This document shows, piece after piece, positions 1 to 6,391 of a DNA stretch of 6,391 bases; position 1 is the first letter of the stretch, and each line of letters begins with the position of its first letter. The notes under the pieces were generated by a model. The model saw nothing but the letters and a program-made list of their open reading frames with translations, was not told the DNA's origin and did no database searches. A program made the position numbers and the translations under genes. Location of the stretch: positions 1 to 6,391 of the forward strand of contig JACNKY010000300.1 of assembly GCA_014381795.1 (NCBI GenBank), in the 5' to 3' direction. This DNA is from Pseudomonadota bacterium (GTDB taxonomy: Bacteria > SAR324 > NAC60-12).

Positions 1-79
1 CAACGGCATCCGCTTTCCAGCATACAGTTTCAAGCAATTTTCTAATCGCACTGACCGGTGCAGTTGTGACCCAAGCAGG
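1..79 (-). pseudogene. In-frame continuation of the thiolase beyond the premature stop, running off the window
   Basis: Reading the minus strand in the same frame as the thiolase, the codons after the TAA at 80-82 give PAWVTTAPVSAIRKLLE and then ETVCWKADAV up to the window edge. This matches the thiolase stretch that normally follows the HAxxAQ-type segment (a W/F-TTAP-V-AI helix leading towards the NEAF motif). No frameshift or second stop is seen in these 79 bases. There is no ATG in frame after the stop, so I see no good site for translation of a separate C-terminal piece. The catalytic His and second Cys would be encoded beyond position 1. Confidence 0.75.
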
Positions 80-940
80 TTACTGAGCAAAACTGCTGTG
101 ACCCAGAAAACGAGCGATTGGTTTTAAGCCCCGTTTTTTTGCAGTCGATTCACGAATCATCACCAAAGCCGCGGCACCATCAGAAATGGAAGAAGAATTT
201 GCCGCAGTAACTGTCCCGTCCTTATCAAAGGCAGGTCGTAATTTTGGTATTTTTTCCAAATTTGCTGTTAATGGTTGTTCATCCTGCTCAACTGTAACTT
301 CACCCTGACGATTTTTGTATGTCACCGGAGTTACTTCTGCATCGAAACTTCCATCCTCGATTGCTTTTTTGGCACGTGTTAAAGAACGGATCGCAAATTC
401 ATCTTGAGACTCTCTGCTAAATCCATATTTTTTAGCGGTTCTTTCTGCGAAAACGCCCATCAGTTTACCTTTATCAAAGGCATCTTCGAGTCCATCCAGA
501 AACATGTGATCCAGCATTTGACCATGACCAAGGCGTTGACCGGAACGGGCTTTGGGCAAAATATACGGTGCATTCGACATGCTTTCGAGTCCTCCTGCAA
601 CCATGACCTCGTTTGTACCGGTTACCAACAAATCATGTGCGAGCATAGTTGTTTTCATCCCTGAACCACACATCTTGTTTACGGTGGTGCAACCGGTCGC
701 GTCAGGGATTCCAGCACCTAGAGAAGCTTGACGTGCAGGAGCCTGTCCCATACCTGCCGGTAGGACACACCCCATCAAAACTTCATCAATATCTTCAGCA
801 GGTACTCCACTGCGTTCAAGAGCGGCACGAATGGCGGAACTTCCTAATTCAGGCCCGGAAACATCTTTCAAAACTCCTTGAAATCCGCCGATTGGAGTAC
901 GGGCCATTCCTACAATAACGATTGGATCACTTGTGCTCAT
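80..940 (-). CDS. Acetyl-CoA acetyltransferase (biosynthetic thiolase), cut short by an in-frame TAA
   Basis: Thiolase-fold enzyme expected to condense two acetyl-CoA to acetoacetyl-CoA, or run the reverse cleavage, in the cytoplasm (EC 2.3.1.9 class). The reading frame gives 286 residues from the ATG at 940. Seen in order: GMARTPIGGF (11-20), the acyl-accepting cysteine C91 in NKMCGSGM, GGLESMSNAPY (117-126) and the substrate-loop motif ANSSSISDGAAA (247-258). The family is usually about 390 residues. This frame ends in TAA (80-82) just after FLGHSSFAQ, before the NEAF, GHP and C-terminal CGGG motifs that carry the other catalytic His and Cys. Translation beyond the stop stays thiolase-like in the same frame, so the gene has suffered a nonsense change or a base error rather than ending naturally. 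The ATG at 940 is preferred over an in-frame TTG at 967 because an AAAGGA ribosome site lies 5 nt upstream. Family assignment is secure. Exact substrate (acetoacetyl-CoA or a longer 3-ketoacyl-CoA) is not. If the stop is real, the product should be inactive. Confidence 0.88.
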   Translation of the reverse strand: MSTSDPIVIVGMARTPIGGFQGVLKDVSGPELGSSAIRAALERSGVPAEDIDEVLMGCVLPAGMGQAPARQASLGAGIPDATGCTTVNKMCGSGMKTTMLAHDLLVTGTNEVMVAGGLESMSNAPYILPKARSGQRLGHGQMLDHMFLDGLEDAFDKGKLMGVFAERTAKKYGFSRESQDEFAIRSLTRAKKAIEDGSFDAEVTPVTYKNRQGEVTVEQDEQPLTANLEKIPKLRPAFDKDGTVTAANSSSISDGAAALVMIRESTAKKRGLKPIARFLGHSSFAQ

Positions 941-945
941 TGCTT

Positions 946-951
946 TCCTTT
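946..951 (-). promoter_or_regulatory. Shine-Dalgarno of the thiolase (AAAGGA)
   Basis: On the minus strand AAAGGA sits 5 nt before the ATG at 940. It decides the start codon: the longer frame from TTG at 967 would put this site inside the coding region and would add nine residues not expected at a thiolase N-terminus. Confidence 0.7.
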
Positions 952-987
952 CTTTAAATATTTGCAAATTAAAGCTGTAAAAAAGAT

Positions 988-1006
988 AATGTTTTGGCGA
1001 AACATT
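988..1006 (-). other. Leader inverted repeat followed by a T tract, upstream of the thiolase
   Basis: A perfect 7-bp inverted repeat, AATGTTT and AAACATT, with a 5-nt loop (988-994 and 1000-1006). On the minus strand it is followed within three bases by six T residues. It lies between the predicted thiolase promoter and its ribosome site, in the expected 5' leader. The layout resembles a weak intrinsic terminator or attenuator, but the stem has only one G-C pair, so it may equally be a protein-binding site or chance. Confidence 0.3.
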
Positions 1007-1034
1007 CCAGTGTCTCTTGATAATAGCAGATTTG

Positions 1035-1064
1035 ATTATACACTAAAAAGTAAAAAACTGTGAA
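1035..1064 (-). promoter_or_regulatory. Predicted sigma70-type promoter of the thiolase
   Basis: On the minus strand, TTCACA (1064-1059, one mismatch to TTGACA) is separated by 18 bases from a perfect TATAAT (1040-1035). The start of transcription would fall near 1028, giving a leader of roughly 88 nt before the ATG at 940. This implies the thiolase can be transcribed independently of the kinase gene upstream of it. Sequence match only; an AT-rich spacer raises the chance of a false match. Confidence 0.5.
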
Positions 1065-1088
1065 AAAGGCATTTTACTACCAATTAAT

Positions 1089-1112
1089 TTAGCTTAGATA
1101 GAAAAAACTATT
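1089..1112. repeat. Copy 1 of a 25-bp near-repeat with an ATAG-N6-CTAT inverted-repeat core
   Basis: This AT-rich stretch in the kinase-thiolase spacer matches 2359-2383 in 22 of 25 aligned positions (two mismatches, one single-base gap), in the same orientation. Its core is ATAG (1098-1101), six A residues and CTAT (1108-1111). It lies upstream of the predicted thiolase -35 box, around 75 bases before the predicted transcription start. It could be a regulator-binding site. It could also be chance in AT-rich DNA. Confidence 0.35.
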
Positions 1113-1115
1113 AAA

Positions 1116-1127
1116 ACAGTTTTCTGT
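1116..1127 (-). terminator. Weak hairpin after the kinase gene, possible terminator
   Basis: Starting 14 bases beyond the kinase stop codon, the minus strand reads ACAG-AAAA-CTGT followed by TTT, then AATAG and six more T residues. The stem is only 4 bp, so this is a marginal candidate. No stronger terminator is visible between the kinase and the thiolase. Confidence 0.2.
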
Positions 1128-1141
1128 GATAACGGTAACAC

Positions 1142-2233
1142 CTAGTTCGAGTTCTCCAACTGTTGATGTGGTAAAAATATTTGAAAGACTGCTCCAGCGG
1201 AATTTATGGGAGAGTAACGCAATAAGCCTTTATGCGCTTGAATAAGTCTGTGAGAGATTGACAAACCAAGGCCGTGACCTTCTTCCTTAGTGCTAAAAAG
1301 CGGTTTAAATAATTGATTTCGCTGTTCCTGTGGTACACCAGCACCTTCATCTTCTACAGAAATCAGCATATAATTCAGTTCAGGATCCAGATTAGTTCCG
1401 GCCAGTTCCCATTTTCCGCAATATCGTGTATGAACAGTAACAGTTGCATCGTTGGGTGATGCCTCAACCGCATTTCGGATCAGATTCAAAAATACTTGAT
1501 GCAGTTTGTCACGGTCAGCTTGAATGTCCGGTAGTGAAGTATCAAAACTGCGGATAAAACGAATATTCGAAACTGTGTTTTGCTCAAAAAGAACTACTGT
1601 GTTCAACAGTCCATGTACGTCAAATGAAGTAATGTCCAGAGGCATTGGCTGTGAATGGAGTAGCAACTGCTTCAACAAACGTTCGACACGGTCCAATTCT
1701 GACAGCATCATCACAGTGGATGTGTTTTTGATCTTTGCCTTGTTTAGATCACGTTCCAACAACTGGAGCATACCCCTTACGCCACTGAGTGGATTTTGAA
1801 TTTCATGCGCCAGTGATGCTGCCAGTGTTCCCAGCGAACGTGCCAGTTGCTCCTCCTGTTCTCTGGCTTGTGACTCCTGCAGATTGGTGCTTTCCAACAA
1901 AGTGATAACAGCGTGTTTAACCCGGCCGTACTTGTTAAGTACCGGAGCAATCACAATTTCGGCACCTCTATCCTGTAAAGGAGGTGTTTGCAGAACATAT
2001 CCTCCCATCCTGAAAAATTTGCCAGTCTCGAGCACACCGTTAATTTTTTCCTGAATCAGAGGATCCTCATGAAACAACGCACTGCTTTGTTTGCCTAGTA
2101 GACGCACAGAATCTTTTTGCCAGAATTGCGAGGCAGAATCGTTACAATAAACGACCTCACCCTTCTGGTCAATTACCAGTACCGCCTGCTGTAGATGGTC
2201 AGTTAATGAGCTTATGAGCGCATTTGAAAGCAT
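1142..2233 (-). CDS. ntrB: NtrB/GlnL-type PAS sensor histidine kinase
   Basis: Cytoplasmic two-component sensor kinase of 363 residues with no membrane segment or signal peptide. Domains: PAS sensor (about 5-115), a short Glu/Gln-rich linker helix (about 118-135), HisKA with the phosphorylated H143 in LAHEIQNPLSG, and HATPase_c with N254 in the N box (LNLIRNAVEA), G1 box EDEGAG (294-299), LFKPLFSTK (308-316) and G2 box GHGLGLS (319-325). All catalytic motifs are intact. The HEIQNPLSGVRG box and the IRFIRSFDTSLP stretch resemble NtrB, the NRII kinase that controls NtrC in nitrogen limitation. E. coli NtrB is about 349 residues, close to this length. The ATG at 2233 is chosen because it puts the PAS domain right at the N-terminus, as in NtrB. 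An in-frame TTG at 2275 would add 14 residues. Neither start has a clear Shine-Dalgarno. No ntrC-like gene adjoins it, so the partner and the signal are unknown. The symbol is a family-level call. Confidence 0.88.
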   Translation of the reverse strand: MLSNALISSLTDHLQQAVLVIDQKGEVVYCNDSASQFWQKDSVRLLGKQSSALFHEDPLIQEKINGVLETGKFFRMGGYVLQTPPLQDRGAEIVIAPVLNKYGRVKHAVITLLESTNLQESQAREQEEQLARSLGTLAASLAHEIQNPLSGVRGMLQLLERDLNKAKIKNTSTVMMLSELDRVERLLKQLLLHSQPMPLDITSFDVHGLLNTVVLFEQNTVSNIRFIRSFDTSLPDIQADRDKLHQVFLNLIRNAVEASPNDATVTVHTRYCGKWELAGTNLDPELNYMLISVEDEGAGVPQEQRNQLFKPLFSTKEEGHGLGLSISHRLIQAHKGLLRYSPINSAGAVFQIFLPHQQLENSN

Positions 2234-2341
2234 GATGGGTTGAGTTTCAAAAGTAGGAATGTGCTGAAAAAACAAGCGTCAAGCTTATGATTAAAGCAGA
2301 AGAAGGACAAGTTTTTATCAGCTACAGAAATTTTTGAAAAG

Positions 2342-2370
2342 TTGAAATGTACAGATGCTTAGCTTAAAAT
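2342..2370 (+). promoter_or_regulatory. Predicted sigma70 promoter of recB
   Basis: TTGAAA (2342-2347) and TAAAAT (2365-2370), each one base from consensus, are separated by the ideal 17 bases. Transcription would start near 2377, leaving about 25 nt of leader before the ATG at 2402. The spacer is divergent, so this promoter reads away from the kinase gene. I could not find an equally convincing promoter for the kinase in the same spacer. Confidence 0.6.
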
Positions 2371-2383
2371 AGAAAATACTATT
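2359..2383. repeat. Copy 2 of the 25-bp near-repeat, overlapping the recB -10 box and start region
   Basis: Matches 1089-1112 in 22 of 25 aligned positions. The core here is a perfect 5-bp inverted repeat, AATAG (2368-2372), AAAATA, CTATT (2379-2383). It spans the end of the predicted -10 box and the predicted transcription start of recB, the classic position for a repressor site. No known operator consensus is recognised. Confidence 0.35.
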
Positions 2384-2401
2384 CCTTATTCTAAATTTGT
2401 A

Positions 2402-5400
2402 ATGTCTGAAATACAAAATTTGTCCTCAGTTTATATTGCCAAGCAGTCAGAACTGTTCCTCTCTGAACATAAAGGTTCTGGAGAAGCGAACCTTTCGGAC
2501 CCTGTTTTCCATGCGGATCATGACAGACTGGCGGTGATCGAGGCTTCTGCCGGAACCGGAAAGACATTTGCTTTAGTTGAGTTGGTGCTGGAATTGTTGC
2601 TGGAACAGGAAATTCCGCTCAAAAGCATTTTGCTCGTGACCTTCACTGAAAAAGCCACTGCCGAATTACGTCTGCGTCTGCGTACAAAGCTCCGGAATTT
2701 ATTGGACGCATGTGAACAAAACGAAGATCGTCCAAAAACTGTTCCGGAAGTACCATTTTGGGAAATTAACACTGTCCGTAAAAAACAACTAAAAGCGGCT
2801 CTGTTGGATTTTGATTCTGCACCGGTTTACACCATTCATGGTTTCTGCAAAAGGATTTTACGAGAATTTGCTTTTGAAAACAGGCAATTATTTGAACAGC
2901 AGTTATGTGATACAGAGCTACTTTTTCCGGAAGTTTTCCGTCAATATATACGTCGGAAACTGCTCTCTCAAGATACTCCTATTTCCCAGCTTTTTGCTCT
3001 TTACGTCAAATACGCAGAAGGAAATTTAGACTCACTGGAAAAAGACATTGTATTTTTACTTTCCAAAGATGGAGAATTCAGACCCGATTTGCCAGCTTTT
3101 GACGTTTTTCAAGCAGAATTTTCCACCTGCTGGAATGTTTTAGTTTCACGTGACTTGAGCTTCCGGAAACAGAATCTGCCTCAGCATCCGCTCCGTAGTG
3201 CCTTCGAAATAACCGCGCTCAATGAAACTTCGAGTAGGAAAACTATCAGCAACCTAGACTTAATCTTGGAAAGTTTAGCTGCCGCTCATGCAGGCGCATC
3301 CATGACTGAGATATTGCCGGACTTTTTAGGAATTGATACTTGCTCGCTCACCACACCAAAATGTAGAAAAAATTTAAAGTCCGGAGAACAGTGGCTCAGC
3401 TTGAAAGATTTTCCACCAGCAGAACTAGCCTGGATTAACGCAGTTGCGGAGTGTGAAAAATTGCTTCAGAACTATAATTTGTCAGGAGGAAGAAAAAAAA
3501 TTCTGAAAGCCTGGGTCACACAGCAGGTTCTTGAAGATGTACGTGGTGAACTAGCTCAGGCCAAATTAGAACAGGGTGCGTTTGACTTTGAAGACTTACT
3601 GCGGATTGTTGAAGAGCAGGTAATTCCACAAAGCGCGGAAAGTTCAAACCCGACACCACTCACAAAAGCGGTACGCAAAAAATATGTCTGTGCAATTGTC
3701 GATGAGTTTCAGGATACGGATCGTCGGCAATGGAATATTTTTCGGCATTTGTTTCTGGAAAGCTCGGAACATCGTTTAATCGTGATTGGTGATCCAAAAC
3801 AGGCTATTTATTCTTTTCGCGGCGCTGATATTTTTACCTATCTGCAGGCACGAAAAACTTTTCAACAAAAAAACTCACGCTTTGCGTTTGCGTTGAAGAA
3901 GAATTTCCGTTCGTCTAAAGAATTGCTGAGTGGGCTGAATCAGATTTTGAGCGGAGGCACGTGGTTTCCGGAAAAACGCGGAATTATCTATCAGCAAGTC
4001 GGCTGCGGGAAGCCTGAGCTGAAACTGAAAGACGATACGCCGGACAGAAATGCCATTCATTTGCTGGAATTACTGCCTCAGTTTACTCTTTCAGGTAAAA
4101 AAATAGCTGAACAGAAAAATGCAAAAAACCCAAAAGTATCTTTAACTTTATTGACGGAATTAGCATCTCTAAGCGGTAATAAATATTATGGAAATGAGTC
4201 CTTTTTGCTCGCTGTACATGCAAAGTTAGGAAATGAGCTTAGCACCGAAAATCAAAGCGCACTGCTGAATTTATTCCTGGATGAGCAGGCGGAAAACGCG
4301 ACAATCCGTTTTGCTGAGGAAATAGCGCTGGAAATAAAATCTCTCCTGAGGATCGGTTCAATTAAAAATCAACGTCCGCTCTGGCAGGATGATGCAGGAG
4401 AACGAGGCTTAAAGGAACAGGATATTTGCGTGCTCTTTCGTAAAAGTAACGAAGGTGAAACATTGGGGAAAGCCCTGAGGCGTCACGGAATAGATTTTTC
4501 TTTTTACAAACAGAAAGGTTTATTTGACGGACGTGAAGCTCAGGAAATACTAGATCTCCTGGAAGCAGTTGCGCATCCAGTTGATCACTCAAGAATTGCT
4601 AAACTATGGTTGACTAGATTTATTGGCGCTAATATTAATGAACTTGCACAAGGGGCTAGCTGGGATGGAGATTATTTACATCAACTTCAAGAATGGAATT
4701 CCCTCGCGGAGGCTCGACGTTTCCGCAGGCTTTTTGACCAAATTCTGCAGAGCACAAAACTGATAGAGCGTGAATTACTGCTTGGTGGAGATGAGAGAAG
4801 TGTAACCAATTATGTGCATTTGTTTGAGGTGTTGAATCGTAAAGTCATTGAACGGCATCTTGATTTGTTTGAACTGATTCAATTGTTGCGGCGTTTCATT
4901 GAGGGCAAAGAAGATCCGGGAGAAAATGAAAACTTGCTGCGTCTAGAAAGTGAACGTGATGCAGTACAGTTGATGACTATGCATGCAGCAAAAGGTTTAG
5001 AATTTCCTGTAGTGTTTCTGTTCGGAGGGCTTACAGGCAGCCAGAAAAACACGATTCAGTTTTATCATGATGCGGCAGAAAATCCCATCATTGACCTGCT
5101 CAATTCAAAGATCCCTGAGGAACACGAGTGGCAGGTAGAAGCAGAACAGCAGCGCTTACTCTACGTCGCCATGACACGTGCCTGCGGGCGTCTATATTTG
5201 CCTTGTGTGGGTTATTTGCAGGGCAACTCAGGAAAGCGTATTTGCAAAGTGGGCAGCGGATATTCTATGCTCAATGAACAGTTATCAATCATCAGTGAAC
5301 AAATAGTTGCTGAAAAAGATAATTCTACCTTCAGTAGCTGTATAGTTGGTACTTCTCCGGTAAATCTTGACGTAAAAATTAATGCAACTCAGCAGGAAAA

Positions 5401-6391
5401 ATTGAGGGAGTGGAAACTTCCTGAACTGCCTGAAATTCCCGAAAGTTTAAGTGAAACAGTAAATCCAAACAGCCTCTTCAGTCAACTCCGTTTTGAAAAA
5501 AGAGGTTTTGTACTAAGCTCATTCAGCAGAATGAGCAGGAAAAATAAAGAACAAAATGCAGATAAAATACTGTCAAGCAGCAAAGAAATTACAACTGTTG
5601 AAATCCGAACAGATGCAGAATTGGGTCTGCGTAGAGAAGATGATGAAGGGGGAACTGTGTTGTTTTCGGAAATCCCTGATCTGGACTCTGCTGCGGAATC
5701 TGAGTTTACATTAAGTAACGTCCGGAAAGATCTGCTTCCCGGAGGTCCTCAAACCGGAAATTTGCTACATGAATTGCTGGAACGTGTTGATTTTTCTGTA
5801 ATCAGAGAAAGTAAATCTTCTGCAGACTGGTTGGCACTTACAGCGGTTAGCCGTATTATTAGCTCAATAAACGAACGTTACGGACGTTCTGCTGAAACGG
5901 AAAGCAGAATCGCAGAAATAATTTGGAATTCTTTACGTACTCCGCTTAGGCTCGGAAATAATCCGGATGCACCTGAACTAGAATTGGCCGATATAAAAAA
6001 AGATTTGCGCGAAGCTGACTTTTATTTCCTAATTCCGCATAAAGCAGCGAACGTGGAAGTATTTCAGGAAACTGGGAACGCGGGCATTACAGGCAGTCAT
6101 TCAGTGATCCACGTTGAAGGTTGGACAATCGACAAAGGATTTTTGCGCGGTTCCATTGATTTTCTGTTTGAACACGAAGCAAAAATATATTTGCTAGACT
6201 GGAAAAGTAATATTCTGAACAACTATGGTCAGGAATCCGTGGAACAAGAAGTAATGCAAAACTATGAATTGCAACTGCAAATTTATACTCTGGCCATTTC
6301 TTACTGGTTTAAACTGGAAAGCGAGGAAAAATATGATGAAAAATTCGGTGGAGCAGTCTATCTCTTTTTCCGTGGAATTGGAGTAAAATCC
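2402..6391 (+). CDS. recB: RecB, helicase-nuclease subunit of exonuclease V (RecBCD), 3' end beyond the window
   Basis: RecB is the 3'-5' helicase and sole nuclease of RecBCD. The complex binds double-strand ends, unwinds and degrades DNA, responds to Chi and loads RecA. 1330 codons are visible without a stop. Helicase (SF1A, UvrD-like): Walker A EASAGTGKT (47-55), VTFTEKATAELR, TIHGFC, motif II DEFQDTD (434-440), GDPKQAIYSFRGAD (463-476), NFRSS (501-505), motif V MTMHAAKGLEFP (858-869), motif VI QQRLLYVAMTRA (916-927). A Ser/Glu-rich linker (about 950-1110) leads to the nuclease domain: H1123 in LLHELLE, D1253 in GSIDF, D1266 and K1268 in LLDWKSN, and the YELQLQIYT motif (1288-1296). These match E. 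coli H956, D1067, D1080 and K1082, with the same 13-residue D-to-D spacing. FGGAVYLFFRG near the edge corresponds to the last stretch of E. coli RecB, so probably only a few dozen codons are missing. The protein is over 150 residues longer than E. coli RecB (1180). The ATG at 2402 is the first in frame after an upstream TAG and has no visible Shine-Dalgarno. No recC precedes it; recD may follow. Confidence 0.96.
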   Translation, partial: MSEIQNLSSVYIAKQSELFLSEHKGSGEANLSDPVFHADHDRLAVIEASAGTGKTFALVELVLELLLEQEIPLKSILLVTFTEKATAELRLRLRTKLRNLLDACEQNEDRPKTVPEVPFWEINTVRKKQLKAALLDFDSAPVYTIHGFCKRILREFAFENRQLFEQQLCDTELLFPEVFRQYIRRKLLSQDTPISQLFALYVKYAEGNLDSLEKDIVFLLSKDGEFRPDLPAFDVFQAEFSTCWNVLVSRDLSFRKQNLPQHPLRSAFEITALNETSSRKTISNLDLILESLAAAHAGASMTEILPDFLGIDTCSLTTPKCRKNLKSGEQWLSLKDFPPAELAWINAVAECEKLLQNYNLSGGRKKILKAWVTQQVLEDVRGELAQAKLEQGAFDFEDLLRIVEEQVIPQSAESSNPTPLTKAVRKKYVCAIVDEFQDTDRRQWNIFRHLFLESSEHRLIVIGDPKQAIYSFRGADIFTYLQARKTFQQKNSRFAFALKKNFRSSKELLSGLNQILSGGTWFPEKRGIIYQQVGCGKPELKLKDDTPDRNAIHLLELLPQFTLSGKKIAEQKNAKNPKVSLTLLTELASLSGNKYYGNESFLLAVHAKLGNELSTENQSALLNLFLDEQAENATIRFAEEIALEIKSLLRIGSIKNQRPLWQDDAGERGLKEQDICVLFRKSNEGETLGKALRRHGIDFSFYKQKGLFDGREAQEILDLLEAVAHPVDHSRIAKLWLTRFIGANINELAQGASWDGDYLHQLQEWNSLAEARRFRRLFDQILQSTKLIERELLLGGDERSVTNYVHLFEVLNRKVIERHLDLFELIQLLRRFIEGKEDPGENENLLRLESERDAVQLMTMHAAKGLEFPVVFLFGGLTGSQKNTIQFYHDAAENPIIDLLNSKIPEEHEWQVEAEQQRLLYVAMTRACGRLYLPCVGYLQGNSGKRICKVGSGYSMLNEQLSIISEQIVAEKDNSTFSSCIVGTSPVNLDVKINATQQEKLREWKLPELPEIPESLSETVNPNSLFSQLRFEKRGFVLSSFSRMSRKNKEQNADKILSSSKEITTVEIRTDAELGLRREDDEGGTVLFSEIPDLDSAAESEFTLSNVRKDLLPGGPQTGNLLHELLERVDFSVIRESKSSADWLALTAVSRIISSINERYGRSAETESRIAEIIWNSLRTPLRLGNNPDAPELELADIKKDLREADFYFLIPHKAANVEVFQETGNAGITGSHSVIHVEGWTIDKGFLRGSIDFLFEHEAKIYLLDWKSNILNNYGQESVEQEVMQNYELQLQIYTLAISYWFKLESEEKYDEKFGGAVYLFFRGIGVKS

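Noticed and set aside
80..82. TAA reassigned as a sense codon in this organism
   Set aside because: The 1330 codons of recB use CAA, CAG and GAA freely but contain no TAA, TAG or TGA, and the kinase ends normally in TAG.
941..967. TTG at 967 as the thiolase start
   Set aside because: It would place the AAAGGA ribosome site inside the gene and add residues before the usual thiolase N-terminus.
404..1063. Plus-strand reading frames opposite the thiolase (404-664, 649-918, 878-1063)
   Set aside because: Their translations are low-complexity antisense readings with no family resemblance and no ribosome sites, lying over a clearly conserved thiolase on the other strand.
941..1141. Sigma54 (-24/-12) promoter upstream of the thiolase, suggested by the NtrB-like neighbour
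   Set aside because: I found no GG-N10-GC pair in a convincing context on the minus strand; the sigma70-like match is better.
1524..1799. Plus-strand reading frame opposite the kinase
   Set aside because: It is antisense to the HisKA and HATPase region, whose conserved motifs explain the sequence.
2234..2275. TTG at 2275 as the kinase start
   Set aside because: There is no ribosome site before it, and the ATG at 2233 already includes the full PAS domain. It cannot be fully excluded because the ATG also lacks a clear ribosome site.
2518..4592. Other reading frames inside recB (2518-2772 minus, 2811-3029 plus, 3875-4060 minus, 4362-4592 minus)
   Set aside because: All overlap the continuous recB frame with its conserved helicase motifs, and none has recognisable protein features.

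Overview
The window holds three genes from a bacterium of about 40-45% GC (judged by eye, not computed). The RecBCD-type RecB and the NtrB-like kinase point to a proteobacterium in the broad sense. I cannot place it more finely. The standard bacterial code applies: the 1330 codons of recB contain no in-frame TAA, TAG or TGA.

Layout, left to right. (1) Positions 1-940, minus strand: an acetyl-CoA acetyltransferase (biosynthetic thiolase). It is interrupted at 80-82 by an in-frame TAA, and recognisable thiolase sequence continues in the same frame to the window edge. (2) Positions 941-1141: an AT-rich spacer with a Shine-Dalgarno, a sigma70-like promoter reading into the thiolase, and a small leader hairpin. 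(3) Positions 1142-2233, minus strand: a soluble PAS-HisKA-HATPase histidine kinase of the NtrB/GlnL type, with no response regulator gene beside it. (4) Positions 2234-2401: a divergent spacer with a good sigma70 promoter reading into recB. (5) Positions 2402-6391, plus strand: recB, encoding the helicase-nuclease subunit of RecBCD, running off the right edge with perhaps a few dozen codons missing.

The genes do not form one functional unit. The kinase and thiolase point the same way, but the thiolase appears to have its own promoter. RecB is transcribed divergently and acts in double-strand-break repair and degradation of foreign linear DNA.

I found no new multi-gene system here. The observations most worth checking are the premature stop in the thiolase and a 25-bp near-repeat in both spacers, whose core is an inverted repeat ATAG-N6-CTAT and which in one copy overlaps the recB promoter.
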